DNA of 30,631 bases from DATEJJ01 sp039649115 (GTDB lineage Bacteria > Actinomycetota > Actinomycetes > Mycobacteriales > Micromonosporaceae). The stretch spans positions 1 through 30,631 of the forward strand of contig JBBWZQ010000271.1 in assembly GCA_039649115.1 (NCBI GenBank). Reading direction: 5' to 3'. Positions within the stretch are counted from its first letter, which is position 1; each line of letters starts with the position of its first letter. Both the position numbers and the translations under genes were made by a program. The notes beneath the pieces are model-generated. The model did no database searches. It was not told the origin of the DNA and saw only the letters and a program-made list of their open reading frames with translations. Below are positions 8,822 to 16,833 of this stretch, piece by piece.

Positions 8822-9993
8822 TGCACATCCTCTTCGGCTTCGCCGGCAACCACGGACATCTCGATCCGCTCCTCCCGATCGCCCGGGCGGCGCGGGCCGC
8901 GGGGCACACCGTGGCCATCACCGGACGGCCGCTGATGGTACCGGCGATCGAGGCGGCCGGCTTCACCGCCTTCGCCACCGGTACGGACACCGGCGGTGCC
9001 CCGCGGCACACCCCGCTGCGCCGGCCGGACGCGGAAGAGGAGCAACGGGACTTCCGCGACGGCTTCGCCGGCCGGCTCGCCCGGGAACGTGCCGCCGCCG
9101 TCCTGGAGCTCGCCGCCCGGTGGCCGCCCGATGTCCTGGTGTGCGACGAGACCGACTTCGGCACCGTCGTGGCGGCCGAGCGCCTCGGGCTGCCGTACGC
9201 GACGGTGCTGGTGCTCGCGACCGGCTCCTTCGCGCCTGCCGCGCTGGTCGCGAGGCCACTGCACGAACTGCGCGCGGAGTTCGGCCTGCCGCCGGACCCC
9301 GACCTCGCGATGCTCAGCCGGTACCTCGTCCTGTCGCCGGTCCCGCCCGGCTACCGCGATCCCGGGTACCCGCTGCCCGCCACGGCCCACCCGCTGCGGC
9401 CGTCCGTGCTCGACGCGGCGCAGGATGAGGGCGACGGCGGGTGGGTACCGGGGCCGGGCGGCCGGCCGGCCGTCTACACCACCTTCGGCACGGTGTTCAA
9501 CACCGAGTCCGGCGACCTCTTCGCCCGGGTCCTCGCCGGCCTGCGGGACCTGCCGGTCGACGCGGTGGTCACGGTGGGGCAGCACGTCGATCCGGCCGAG
9601 TTCGGCGAACAGCCGACCAATGTCCACATTGCACGGTATGTCCCACAAGCGCGGGTACTCCCGCACTGCCAGGCGGTCGTGTCGCACGGCGGCTCGGGCA
9701 GCGTCCTGGCGGCGCTCGCCCACGGCCTGCCGTCGGTGCTGCTGCCGATGGGCGCGGACCAGCCGTCCAACGCCGTCCGGTGCGAGCGGCTCGGCGTCGC
9801 GCGGGTACTCGACGCGGTGGACGCGACGCCGGCGATGATCCGCGAGGCGGTGTCCACCGTGCTGACCGAGCCGCGGTACCGGCAGGCCGCCGGGCGGATC
9901 CGGGACCAGGCGGTCGGGCTGCCGGGCGCGGCGCACGCCGTGGCCCTGCTGGAGCGGCTCGCCGCCACCAGACGCCCGCTGCCGCGCGGGTAG
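8821..9993 (+). CDS. GT1 (MGT-like) glycosyltransferase
   Basis: Transfers a sugar from an NDP-sugar to a small molecule, probably a natural product or xenobiotic, in the cytoplasm. It has 390 residues, usual for the family. The N-terminal acceptor domain begins HILFGFAGNHGHLDPLLPIARA; the C-terminal donor domain carries SHGGSGSVLAALAHGLP (H289) and PMGADQPSNAVRCERLGVA, the diphosphate-binding signature of macrolide-type transferases. The domain linker is around 205-215. The GTG start is predicted to be leaderless; HILF is the expected first strand. No aglycone or deoxysugar genes are nearby, so this is either a self-standing detoxifying enzyme or a scattered tailoring enzyme. It ends 103 bases before the convergent TetR gene, with a GC-rich hairpin between. 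Confidence 0.9.
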   Translation: MHILFGFAGNHGHLDPLLPIARAARAAGHTVAITGRPLMVPAIEAAGFTAFATGTDTGGAPRHTPLRRPDAEEEQRDFRDGFAGRLARERAAAVLELAARWPPDVLVCDETDFGTVVAAERLGLPYATVLVLATGSFAPAALVARPLHELRAEFGLPPDPDLAMLSRYLVLSPVPPGYRDPGYPLPATAHPLRPSVLDAAQDEGDGGWVPGPGGRPAVYTTFGTVFNTESGDLFARVLAGLRDLPVDAVVTVGQHVDPAEFGEQPTNVHIARYVPQARVLPHCQAVVSHGGSGSVLAALAHGLPSVLLPMGADQPSNAVRCERLGVARVLDAVDATPAMIREAVSTVLTEPRYRQAAGRIRDQAVGLPGAAHAVALLERLAATRRPLPRG

Positions 9994-10068
9994 CGGCCGG
10001 GATCGGGGGTAGGCACGCTCAGGTCATGTTCTGTCCGGTCACCGACGCCGACTTCCAGACCCGTCCTA

Positions 10069-10091
10069 CGCCTGCCGCCCGCGGGCAGGCG
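10069..10091. terminator. GC-rich hairpin between convergent genes
   Basis: CGCCTGCC and GGCAGGCG form an 8-bp stem around GCCCGCG, between the glycosyltransferase stop and the TetR stop. There is no T-tract on either side, so it is at best a weak or Rho-assisted bidirectional terminator. Confidence 0.35.
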
Positions 10092-10096
10092 GGCCG

Positions 10097-10744
10097 CTAC
10101 CGCCGCCAGCGCCAGTTCAGCTCGTCGGCGTGCGGTGGCGGCCCCGGTAACGAGTCGTGTCCCTTCTCCGACGCGCCGGCCAGCAGCAGGGCGAGGTAGC
10201 GCCTGCGCAACTGCCTGGTGCGCCGCGGATCGGGTACCCGTACCGCCGCGCACCCCTCCAGTACCAGATCGATGTCGTCGACGACCACGTCGCGGCGCAG
10301 CCGGCCGCTGCGATGGGCCCGGCCCACCAGGTCGCCCGTCATGGCCCTGGCGCGCACCGCGTCCTGCCGCATCTCCGCGGTCGGGGTGAAGGTGCCGGCC
10401 AGGTGCACGGTCAGGGAGTGCACGTCCGCGTCGACAACGCGCTCCAGGAATCCGGTGAACGCGCGCCAGCCGTCCGGCTCGGCCGCGGCCGCCTCGGCTT
10501 CGGCGAGGAAGCGGCGCAGCCCGTCGTGGCAGAGCTGGCGCAGCAGGTCCTCCTTGCTCGGGTACCGCCGGTACAGCGCGCTGATGCCGACCCCGGCGCG
10601 CTCGGCGACCGCCGCGATCGGCGCCTTGGGGTCTTCGAGGAACACGTCCCGGGCGGTGTCGAGGATCAGCGTGTCGTTGCGGGCGGCCTGCCCGCGCCGG
10701 CCGGAGAGGCCGCCGGGCGAGGTGGCGGGTGCTCGTTCTGGCAT
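10097..10744 (-). CDS. TetR-family transcriptional regulator
   Basis: A 215-residue DNA-binding repressor. The helix-turn-helix is at about residues 27-72 (TLILDTARDVFLED, then IAAVAERAGVGISALYRRYPSKEDLL), a near-consensus TetR N-terminus. The C-terminal ligand domain is all-helical, with a basic arginine-rich stretch (DPRRTRQLRRRY), and does not identify an effector. The ATG at 10744 has no ribosome site; TAATCT on the minus strand at 10751-10756 places +1 on its A, so it is probably leaderless. It is divergent from the epoxide hydrolase gene across 93 bases packed with GGAACG repeats, so it most likely represses both that gene and itself. Confidence 0.92.
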   Translation of the reverse strand: MPERAPATSPGGLSGRRGQAARNDTLILDTARDVFLEDPKAPIAAVAERAGVGISALYRRYPSKEDLLRQLCHDGLRRFLAEAEAAAAEPDGWRAFTGFLERVVDADVHSLTVHLAGTFTPTAEMRQDAVRARAMTGDLVGRAHRSGRLRRDVVVDDIDLVLEGCAAVRVPDPRRTRQLRRRYLALLLAGASEKGHDSLPGPPPHADELNWRWRR

Positions 10745-10750
10745 GACGGC

Positions 10751-10810
10751 AGATTACCACTGGAACGGATCGTTCCGCTCTGATAGATTGGAGCGGAACG
10801 AAGGGTTCCG
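10751..10810. promoter_or_regulatory. TetR/epoxide hydrolase divergent operator-promoter region
   Basis: Three overlapping inverted repeats share the half-site CGGAAC(G): GGAACG GAT CGTTCC (10762-10776); CGGAAC GAAGG GTTCCG (10794-10810); and an outer pair of 11-base arms TCGTTCCGCTC (10770-10780) and GAGCGGAACGA (10791-10801). Between the outer arms is TAGATT (10784-10789), a fair -10 for the plus strand, so a bound repressor would sit on both sides of it. On the minus strand, TAATCT (10751-10756) is the TetR gene -10. Confidence 0.6.
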
Positions 10811-10837
10811 TTCTAAAGAGCGACACGAGGAGCTGTC

Positions 10838-12013
10838 ATGACGAACACCGCGATCCGCCCGTACCGCGTCGAGATCCCGCAGACCGCGCTGGACGAGCTG
10901 GACGCGCGCCTGCGCCGGGCACAGTGGCCCGACGAGCTGCCCGGCACGGACGGCGCGTACGGCATGACGGTCGAGCGGGTGAAGGCGCTGGCCACCTACT
11001 GGATGGACAGCTTCGACTGGCGGTCGCTGGAGGCCCGGTTGAACGCGTACCCGCAGTTCATCACCGAGATCGACGGCGCGGACATCCACTTCCTGCACGT
11101 CCGGTCCTCGCGCGCCGGCGCCACCCCGCTGATCCTCAGCCACGGCTGGCCCGGATCGGTGGTCGAGTACCTGGACGTGATCGCCCCGCTCACCGAGCCC
11201 GCGGACCCGACCGCGCCCGCGTTCCACCTGGTCATCCCGTCGCTGCCTGGCTTCGGGTTCGCCGGACCCACCCGCACCGCCGGCTGGAACACCGCTCGCA
11301 CCGCGGCCGCCTGGGTCGAGCTGATGCGCCGCCTGGGCTACGACAAGTACGGCGCGGTCGGCAACGACGCGGGCTCGATGATCTCGCCCGAGATCGGCCG
11401 GCTCGATCCCGAGCACGTCACCGGCGTCCACGTCACGCAGCTCTTCTCGTTCCCCACCGGCGACCCGGCCGAGTTCGCCGGGCTGAGCGAGGCCGACCAG
11501 GCCGCGCTGGGCGTGCTGCAGTGGTTCTACAACGACATGTTCTCGTTCAACCAGCTGCACAGCCAGCAGCCGCAGACCCTGGCGTTCGCCCTCGCGGACT
11601 CGCCGGTCGGCCTGCTCGCCTGGAACGGCCAGCTGTTCGGGGAGAGTCTCGACCCGGAGTTCATCGTCGCCAACGTGGCCGTCTACTGGCTGACGGGCAC
11701 GTCCGGGTCGGCGATCCGGTTCTACTACGAGGACGCGCGCGCCAAGCGGCAGCCGGACGGGCCCACCACCACGCCGACCGCGCTGGCGAAGTTCGCCGGC
11801 GACTTCCAGTCCATCCGGCGCTTCGCCGACCGGGACCACGGCAACATCGTCAGCTGGCACAGCTACGACCCGGGCCTGCCCAAGGGCGGACCGCGCGACG
11901 CCGGCGGCCACTACGCGGCGCACCAGGCGACCGACCTGCTCGTCGGAGACATCCAGCAGTTCTTCGCGCAGCTGGCGGGCGCCCGCCGCCGCGGCCGGCG
12001 GCGCGAGAGCTAG
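10838..12013 (+). CDS. Epoxide hydrolase with EHN domain (alpha/beta hydrolase)
   Basis: Opens an epoxide to a vicinal diol through an enzyme ester intermediate (family knowledge), probably for detoxification or breakdown of lipophilic epoxides. It has 391 residues. The first 100 or so form the EHN domain (YRVEIPQTALDELDARLRRAQWP). The core has oxyanion motif HGWPGS from H102, nucleophile D177 in VGNDAGS, and the catalytic base H358 in GGHYAAHQA. The lid between has many aromatic residues, including candidate ring-opening tyrosines. The ATG has CGAGGAG seven bases upstream. Expression is probably controlled by the divergent TetR. The arginine-rich tail (ARRRGRRRES) is unusual but short. The TAG stop is shared as CTAG with the convergent GH3 gene. 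Confidence 0.92.
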   Translation: MTNTAIRPYRVEIPQTALDELDARLRRAQWPDELPGTDGAYGMTVERVKALATYWMDSFDWRSLEARLNAYPQFITEIDGADIHFLHVRSSRAGATPLILSHGWPGSVVEYLDVIAPLTEPADPTAPAFHLVIPSLPGFGFAGPTRTAGWNTARTAAAWVELMRRLGYDKYGAVGNDAGSMISPEIGRLDPEHVTGVHVTQLFSFPTGDPAEFAGLSEADQAALGVLQWFYNDMFSFNQLHSQQPQTLAFALADSPVGLLAWNGQLFGESLDPEFIVANVAVYWLTGTSGSAIRFYYEDARAKRQPDGPTTTPTALAKFAGDFQSIRRFADRDHGNIVSWHSYDPGLPKGGPRDAGGHYAAHQATDLLVGDIQQFFAQLAGARRRGRRRES

Positions 12014-14349
12014 GGGGTCGGGGGCAGCAGGGACACGTCCGGGTCCAGTACCCGGTCGAAGCCGACCTCGCGCGCCGGCCCGGTGAGGGTGAGGCGCAGC
12101 CGGGCCCGGATGTCCTCGCTCGACGCACCCACGCGCAGCTCCACGTCGCCCGGCTCGACCAGCCGCTGGCCGGCCCGCCCGGTGTAGGAGGTGAGGTCGG
12201 CGTGCAGCCTCAGCACCACGTTGCGGGTCTGGTCCGGCGCCAGCTCCACCCGCGCGGCGGCGATCAGCTGCTGGACCGGCCGGGCCACCTGGGCCACCGG
12301 ATCGTGCAGGTACACCTGGACCACCTCGCTGGTGACCCGGTTGGCCGTGTTGCGCAGGGACACGGACAGCTCGCAGGCTCCGTCGGTCGGCCAGGTCTGC
12401 GGCGAGCGCAGCGTCACGTCCAGCCAGGTGGCGGGGGCGTACGAGAGCCCGTGGCCGAAGGGGAACAGCGGTGTCGGGTCGACGGTACTCACGTCGGAGC
12501 GGTGGGCCAGCTTGGCGGCGAGGTAGGTCGCGGGCTGGCTCGCGCCGGCCGCGGGGAAGCTGACCGGCAGCCGGCCGGACGGGTTGACCCGCCCGCTGAG
12601 CACGTCGGCGAGGGCGGTCGCCCCCTCCTCGCCGGGGAAGAATCCGCACAGCGCGGCGGCGAGCCGGTCGACCTGCCGGGACAGCTCGTAGGGCCGGCCG
12701 ACGAGCAGCACGAGCACCACCGGCGTACCGGTCGCCAGCACCGCCTCCAGCAGCTCCTCCTGCCGGCCGGGCAGGCGCAGGTCGGCGGCGTCGCAGCCCT
12801 CGCCGGAGGTACCGACACCGAAGAGGCCGGAGATGTCGCCGAGCACGGCGACGCAGACGTCGGCGTCGCCGGCCGCCGCCGCGGCGGCGGCGATGCCGGC
12901 GTCGTCGCCGCCGAGGACCGGGCAGCCCTGCAGGTACCGGATGTCGTACCCGGCGGGATCGGCGCGCAGGCCGTCCACAACGGACGGTACGGCGACTCCC
13001 ATGGGCAGGTCGGGATGGTGCACGCCGACGTGCCGCGGGAACGAGTAGCAGCCCATCATCGCGCCGGGATCGTGCGCGCCCGGTCCCACGACGGCCAGCC
13101 GCAGCGCCGGGCGCAGCGGCAGGATGCCCTCGTTGCGCAGCAGGACGACCGACCGCTGGGCGAGCCGCCGGGCCAGTGCCCGCGACGGGTCGTCGTCGAG
13201 CACGACCGGGCCGCCGTCCAGCGCCGCGGGCTCCGGCGACCAGTCCGCGTCGAGCAGGCCGAGCTCGCACTTCTGCGCCAGTACCCGGGTCAGCGCGCGG
13301 TCCACCAGCGCGACGTCCACGTGACCGCGCTCGATCGCCTCCAGCAGCGGCCCGCCGTAGCAGTTGACGCTGGGCAGTTCGACGTCGACACCGGCGGCCA
13401 GTGCCAGCGCGGCAGCCTCCCCTCGGCTGCCCGCCACACCGTGCAGGCTCTCCAGGAACGCCACGGCGAAGTAGTCGGAGACCACCGTGCCGGTGAACCC
13501 GTACCGTTCGCGGAGCAGGCCGGTCAGCACGGCGGGGTCGGCGGCCACCGGTACCCCGTCCAGGTCGGTGTAGTTGGTCATCACCGACCCGGCGCCGGCA
13601 CGCAGGGCCATCTCGAACGGCGGCAGCAGCACGTCGGCCAGTTCGCGCGCGCCGATCGACACCGGCGCCAGGTTGCGCCCGGCACGCGAGGCGGAGTACC
13701 CGACGAAGTGCTTGAGAGTGGCCACCACGCCGGCGCTCTGCAGGCCCCGCACGTACGCGCTGCCGATCGTCCCGACCAGGTGCGGGTCCTCGCCGATCGT
13801 CTCCTCGACCCGGCCCCAGCGCAGGTCCCGCGCCACGTCGAGGACCGGCGCGAGCCCCTGGTGTATGCCCAGCCGTCGCATGGTGCGGCCGATCTGCGCA
13901 CCGATCCGCTCCACCAGGTCGGGGTCGAAGCTCGCCCCCCAGCACAGCGGCGACGGGTAGACCGTGCCCTGCCAGGTCGCCAGGCCGGTCAGGCACTCCT
14001 CGTGCACCATCGCGGGCAGGCCGAAGCGCCCGGCCGACATGATGCCGCGCTGCAGGGCGGCCACCCGCGCCGCCCCGTCGGCCGGCGCGACGGGAGCGGT
14101 GCCGTAGACGCGCGTGACCTGACCGACGCCCTGCTGGATCAGCTCGTCCCAGTCGACCGGCGCCGCGGCCTGGTCGTGCTGGTGCGGCGCGACCTCACCG
14201 CCGGTCTCGGCCACGCTGACCCAGACGCCGTACAGCTGAGCCACCTTCTCGCGTAAGGTCATGCGGGCCATCAGGTCGGCGACGCGCGCCGCGGTGGGTG
14301 CGGTGGGGTCCCGCCAGGTCTCGGCGGAGACGCTGCTTTCGAGTGTCAA
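12010..14349 (-). CDS. Intracellular GH3 beta-glycosidase (beta-xylosidase/beta-glucosidase)
   Basis: Releases terminal beta-linked sugars from imported oligosaccharides. It has 779 residues and no signal peptide, so it acts in the cytoplasm. The barrel domain begins TWRDPTAPTAARVADLMARMTLREKVAQLYG; nucleophile D292 lies in TVVSDYFAV, and KHFVGY is the usual substrate-binding strand. The second alpha/beta domain (about 365-590) and a C-terminal FnIII-like domain (SEVVQVYLHDPVAQVARPVQQL) complete the bacterial GH3 plan. Neighbouring LacI, ABC importer and GH10 xylanase suggest xylo-oligosaccharides, but cello-oligosaccharides are possible. TTG at 14349 is the only suitable start in frame and its ribosome site is poor. 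It lies 32 bases behind the lacI-like gene and is probably co-transcribed. Confidence 0.9.
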   Translation of the reverse strand: MTLESSVSAETWRDPTAPTAARVADLMARMTLREKVAQLYGVWVSVAETGGEVAPHQHDQAAAPVDWDELIQQGVGQVTRVYGTAPVAPADGAARVAALQRGIMSAGRFGLPAMVHEECLTGLATWQGTVYPSPLCWGASFDPDLVERIGAQIGRTMRRLGIHQGLAPVLDVARDLRWGRVEETIGEDPHLVGTIGSAYVRGLQSAGVVATLKHFVGYSASRAGRNLAPVSIGARELADVLLPPFEMALRAGAGSVMTNYTDLDGVPVAADPAVLTGLLRERYGFTGTVVSDYFAVAFLESLHGVAGSRGEAAALALAAGVDVELPSVNCYGGPLLEAIERGHVDVALVDRALTRVLAQKCELGLLDADWSPEPAALDGGPVVLDDDPSRALARRLAQRSVVLLRNEGILPLRPALRLAVVGPGAHDPGAMMGCYSFPRHVGVHHPDLPMGVAVPSVVDGLRADPAGYDIRYLQGCPVLGGDDAGIAAAAAAAGDADVCVAVLGDISGLFGVGTSGEGCDAADLRLPGRQEELLEAVLATGTPVVLVLLVGRPYELSRQVDRLAAALCGFFPGEEGATALADVLSGRVNPSGRLPVSFPAAGASQPATYLAAKLAHRSDVSTVDPTPLFPFGHGLSYAPATWLDVTLRSPQTWPTDGACELSVSLRNTANRVTSEVVQVYLHDPVAQVARPVQQLIAAARVELAPDQTRNVVLRLHADLTSYTGRAGQRLVEPGDVELRVGASSEDIRARLRLTLTGPAREVGFDRVLDPDVSLLPPTP

Positions 14350-14381
14350 GCGTGGATCCGTTTCGTCGGGCGCGGAGAGGG

Positions 14382-15386
14382 TCAGAGCGGTCGGGTCGAC
14401 TGCCGCACCACGAGGCTGGTGGCGAGCGTGATGTGCGTGGACTCGATCGTCTCTCCGCGGATGAGGTGGATGAGCAGGTTGACTGCGCGCCGTCCCATTT
14501 CGTGTATCGGCTGGTTGACGGTGGTGAGCGAGGGCGTGCTCAGCGCGGAGTCCGGGATGTTGTCGAAGCCCACCACCGACAGGTCGTCCGGTACGCGCAG
14601 GCCGAGCCCACCGGCGACCTCGATGGTGGCGATGGCGGACAGGTCGTTGGCGGCGAAGACGGCGGTGGGCCGGTCCGGTGCGCCCAGCAGGCGCCGCGCC
14701 GCGTCTGCCGAGACGGTGGGGACGTATGCGCCGACCTGGATCAGGTCCTCGTCGATGGGTACCCCGGCCGCCGCCAGCGCCTGCCGGTACCCCTGCTCGC
14801 GCAGTTGGGCGGACTGCAGGTCGGGGCGGCCGGTGACCATGGCGATGCGGCGGTGCCCGAGCCCGAGCAGGTGCTCGGTGGCCAGCCGGGCGCCGCGCAG
14901 GTTGTCGGAGTCGACCGTCGGCAGGTCGCTCGGGCCGGTGTGCGGGTCGACCGCGACGACCGGCGCGCCGTACCGCACGTCGATGACCGTGGGGGTGACC
15001 AGGACGGCACCGTCGATCAGCGTGCCGGACAGCCGGGACAGGTACCGCCGCTCCCAGCCCACGTGGTCGCTCGTGCGCCCGCCCGCGGAGTACACGACGA
15101 GCTCGAAGCCGGTGCTGCGGATGGCGTTCGCGGCGCCCTTGAGCAGCTCGGTGCTGAAGGGCTCCAGGTCGGCCACGAGGATGCCGATGACGTTGGTCCG
15201 GTGGTTGCGCAGGCTCTGCGCCACGAGGCTCGCCTCGTAGCCCATCTCCTTGATGACCGCCTGCACGTGGGCGAAGGTGGCGGCGGAGACACCGTACCGC
15301 CCGTTGATCACTTTGGACACGGTGGCGACCGAGACGCCCGCGTGTGCGGCGACATCGCGGATCGTGACTCTGGAGCTCGGTTCCAC
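14382..15386 (-). CDS. LacI-family repressor of the oligosaccharide locus
   Basis: A 334-residue sugar-responsive repressor. Residues 7-30 hold the headpiece VTIRDVAAHAGVSVATVSKVINGR with the hinge helix near 50-60, followed by a periplasmic-binding-protein-like effector domain (NVIGILVADLEPF ... VVGFDNIPDSALSTPSLTTVNQP). I chose GTG at 15386: the domain begins four codons later, and TACCCT at 15393-15398 (minus strand) puts +1 exactly on this GTG, so it is probably leaderless. Longer versions reading upstream would run through the operator and the divergent promoter. It heads the minus-strand unit with the GH3 gene and probably controls itself and the ABC importer through the palindrome at 15404-15417. 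Confidence 0.93.
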   Translation of the reverse strand: MEPSSRVTIRDVAAHAGVSVATVSKVINGRYGVSAATFAHVQAVIKEMGYEASLVAQSLRNHRTNVIGILVADLEPFSTELLKGAANAIRSTGFELVVYSAGGRTSDHVGWERRYLSRLSGTLIDGAVLVTPTVIDVRYGAPVVAVDPHTGPSDLPTVDSDNLRGARLATEHLLGLGHRRIAMVTGRPDLQSAQLREQGYRQALAAAGVPIDEDLIQVGAYVPTVSADAARRLLGAPDRPTAVFAANDLSAIATIEVAGGLGLRVPDDLSVVGFDNIPDSALSTPSLTTVNQPIHEMGRRAVNLLIHLIRGETIESTHITLATSLVVRQSTRPL

Positions 15387-15392
15387 GCGGCG

Positions 15393-15454
15393 AGGGTAGC
15401 GTGCGATAACGTTATCGACAACGATTGACAACGCTTGTTCGGCAGGCGCAGACT
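15393..15454. promoter_or_regulatory. Divergent promoter and LacI operator of the sugar locus
   Basis: A perfect 14-base palindrome CGATAACGTTATCG (15404-15417) with central CG is a classic LacI-family operator. Directly after it come two 10-base direct repeats, GACAACGATT and GACAACGCTT (15417-15436). The second overlaps the plus-strand -35 TTGACA (15425-15430), which pairs with CAGACT (15449-15454) at 18 bases. ACAA CGC TTGT (15428-15438) may be a weaker second site. On the minus strand TACCCT (15393-15398) serves the regulator gene. Confidence 0.7.
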
Positions 15455-15514
15455 CTGCGGCTATCGAGGGCTGAGCGTGGCTGCTCGCCCCGACACCGTC
15501 AGGAGATGACCAAC

Positions 15515-16822
15515 ATGAACGTCCACATGAGCATCCCCCGAAGGTGGGCCGCCATTGGCCTGGCATCAACGATGGCGCTCACAGCCGTGTCCGGATGTAG
15601 CAGCAATTCCAGCTCCAACAGCGGATCCAACGGTGGCTCCGTCACATTGACGTGGTGGCACAACGGCGCGCAGGACCCCGGCAAGGCGGTCTGGCAGTCG
15701 GTCGCCGACGCGTACCACGCCGCGCATCCCAACGTTTCTTTCAAGATTTCGCCCATCCAGAACGAGCAACTCAAGACGAAGGTTCCAGTCGCGCTGCAGT
15801 CCAGTGACCCGCCGAGCATCTACCAGCAGTGGGGTTACGGCGCCGAGGCCGAACAGATCAAATCCGGCAAGCTGATGGACATCACCCAGCAGGCGTCGAG
15901 CTGGATCAGCCAGCTGGGCAACGCGGCCGCCGGTTGGCAGGTGGACGGCAAGCAGTACGGCATCCCGTTCGACCTGCACATCGTCGGCTTCTGGTACCGC
16001 ACCGACCTGTTCCAGCAGGCGGGCATCACCGCGCCGCCCACGACCATGGACGAGCTCAACGCGGCGGTCACGAAGCTGAAGGCCAAGGGCATCACGCCGA
16101 TGTCGATCGGCAGCAAGGACAAGTGGCCGGACGCGTTCTGGTGGGAGTACTTCGCGTTGCGCGAGTGCTCGCTGGACACCGTGAAGAACGAGCTGAAGGC
16201 CCTCAAGATGCAGGACCCGTGCTGGGTGAAGGCGGGTACCGACCTCAAGGCGCTGCTGGACACCAAGCCGTTCCAGAACGCGTTCCTGGGTACCCCCGCG
16301 CAGCAGGGTGCCGGCAGCTCGGCCGGGCTCATCGCCAACGGCAAGGCGGCTATGGAGCTGCAGGGCGACTGGGAAGGCGTGACGATGATCCCGCTGACCA
16401 GTGACAAGAACTACGCGTCGAAGCTGGGCTGGTTCGCCTTCCCCACCGTCACGGGTGGCGCCGGTACGCCGGGCGTCGCGCTGGGCGGCGGCGACGGCTT
16501 CTCCTGCACCACCAAGGCGACCGACGCGTGCCCCGACTTCCTGAAGTACATCGCGAGCGCTGATGTGCAGAAGAAGCTGGTGACGAGTCAGGCCGCCACT
16601 CTGCCGGCCAACCCGGCGGCCAACGACGCGGTGGCTGACCCGACGCTCAAGACGGTGCTCAAGAGCCTGCAGTCGGCGCCGTACATCCAGTGCTACTTCG
16701 ACCAGGCCCTGTCGACGAGCATCGGCGCCGCGCTGAACGACGCCATCGCGAACTTCTTCGCCGGGAAGGGGTCGCCAGAGGGCATCGTCAAGGCCTTCAC
16801 CCAGGCCGTCGCCAATCAGTAA
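15515..16822 (+). CDS. ABC sugar importer, substrate-binding lipoprotein
   Basis: Binds an oligosaccharide outside the membrane and delivers it to the two permeases that follow (CUT1-type family knowledge). It has 435 residues. The signal peptide ends in a lipobox, VSGC, with lipid-anchor C28, followed by a Ser/Asn/Gly-rich spacer. The mature start VTLTWWHNGAQDPGKAVWQSVADAYHAAHP is typical, as is YGIPFDLHIVGFWYRTDLFQQAGI. I chose ATG 15515 because AGGAG lies nine bases upstream; an ATG at 15506 directly touches that site. The context (LacI, GH3, GH10) favours xylo- or cello-oligosaccharides, but the sequence does not fix the ligand. It is separated by 11 bases from the first permease gene. 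Confidence 0.94.
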   Translation: MNVHMSIPRRWAAIGLASTMALTAVSGCSSNSSSNSGSNGGSVTLTWWHNGAQDPGKAVWQSVADAYHAAHPNVSFKISPIQNEQLKTKVPVALQSSDPPSIYQQWGYGAEAEQIKSGKLMDITQQASSWISQLGNAAAGWQVDGKQYGIPFDLHIVGFWYRTDLFQQAGITAPPTTMDELNAAVTKLKAKGITPMSIGSKDKWPDAFWWEYFALRECSLDTVKNELKALKMQDPCWVKAGTDLKALLDTKPFQNAFLGTPAQQGAGSSAGLIANGKAAMELQGDWEGVTMIPLTSDKNYASKLGWFAFPTVTGGAGTPGVALGGGDGFSCTTKATDACPDFLKYIASADVQKKLVTSQAATLPANPAANDAVADPTLKTVLKSLQSAPYIQCYFDQALSTSIGAALNDAIANFFAGKGSPEGIVKAFTQAVANQ

Positions 16823-16833
16823 AAAGGGCTGAA

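Noticed and set aside
10754..13996. Very long minus-strand open frame of 1080 codons across the epoxide hydrolase and GH3 genes
   Set aside because: Its product is Arg/Gly/Pro-rich with no family motif and it is a third-position shadow of well-supported genes on both strands, as expected at this G+C content.
10924..14256. Plus-strand open frame of 1110 codons over the same area
   Set aside because: Low-complexity translation and full overlap with the epoxide hydrolase and GH3 genes, which have catalytic motifs in order.
15425..15514. Earlier start for the sugar-binding lipoprotein at 15425
   Set aside because: It would overlap the -35 box and spoil the signal peptide; ATG 15515 has a good ribosome site and correct lipobox distance.
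15387..15569. N-terminal extension of the LacI-type regulator to an ATG at 15569
   Set aside because: It would run through the operator and divergent promoter, and the helix-turn-helix begins just after GTG 15386, which has a matching leaderless promoter.
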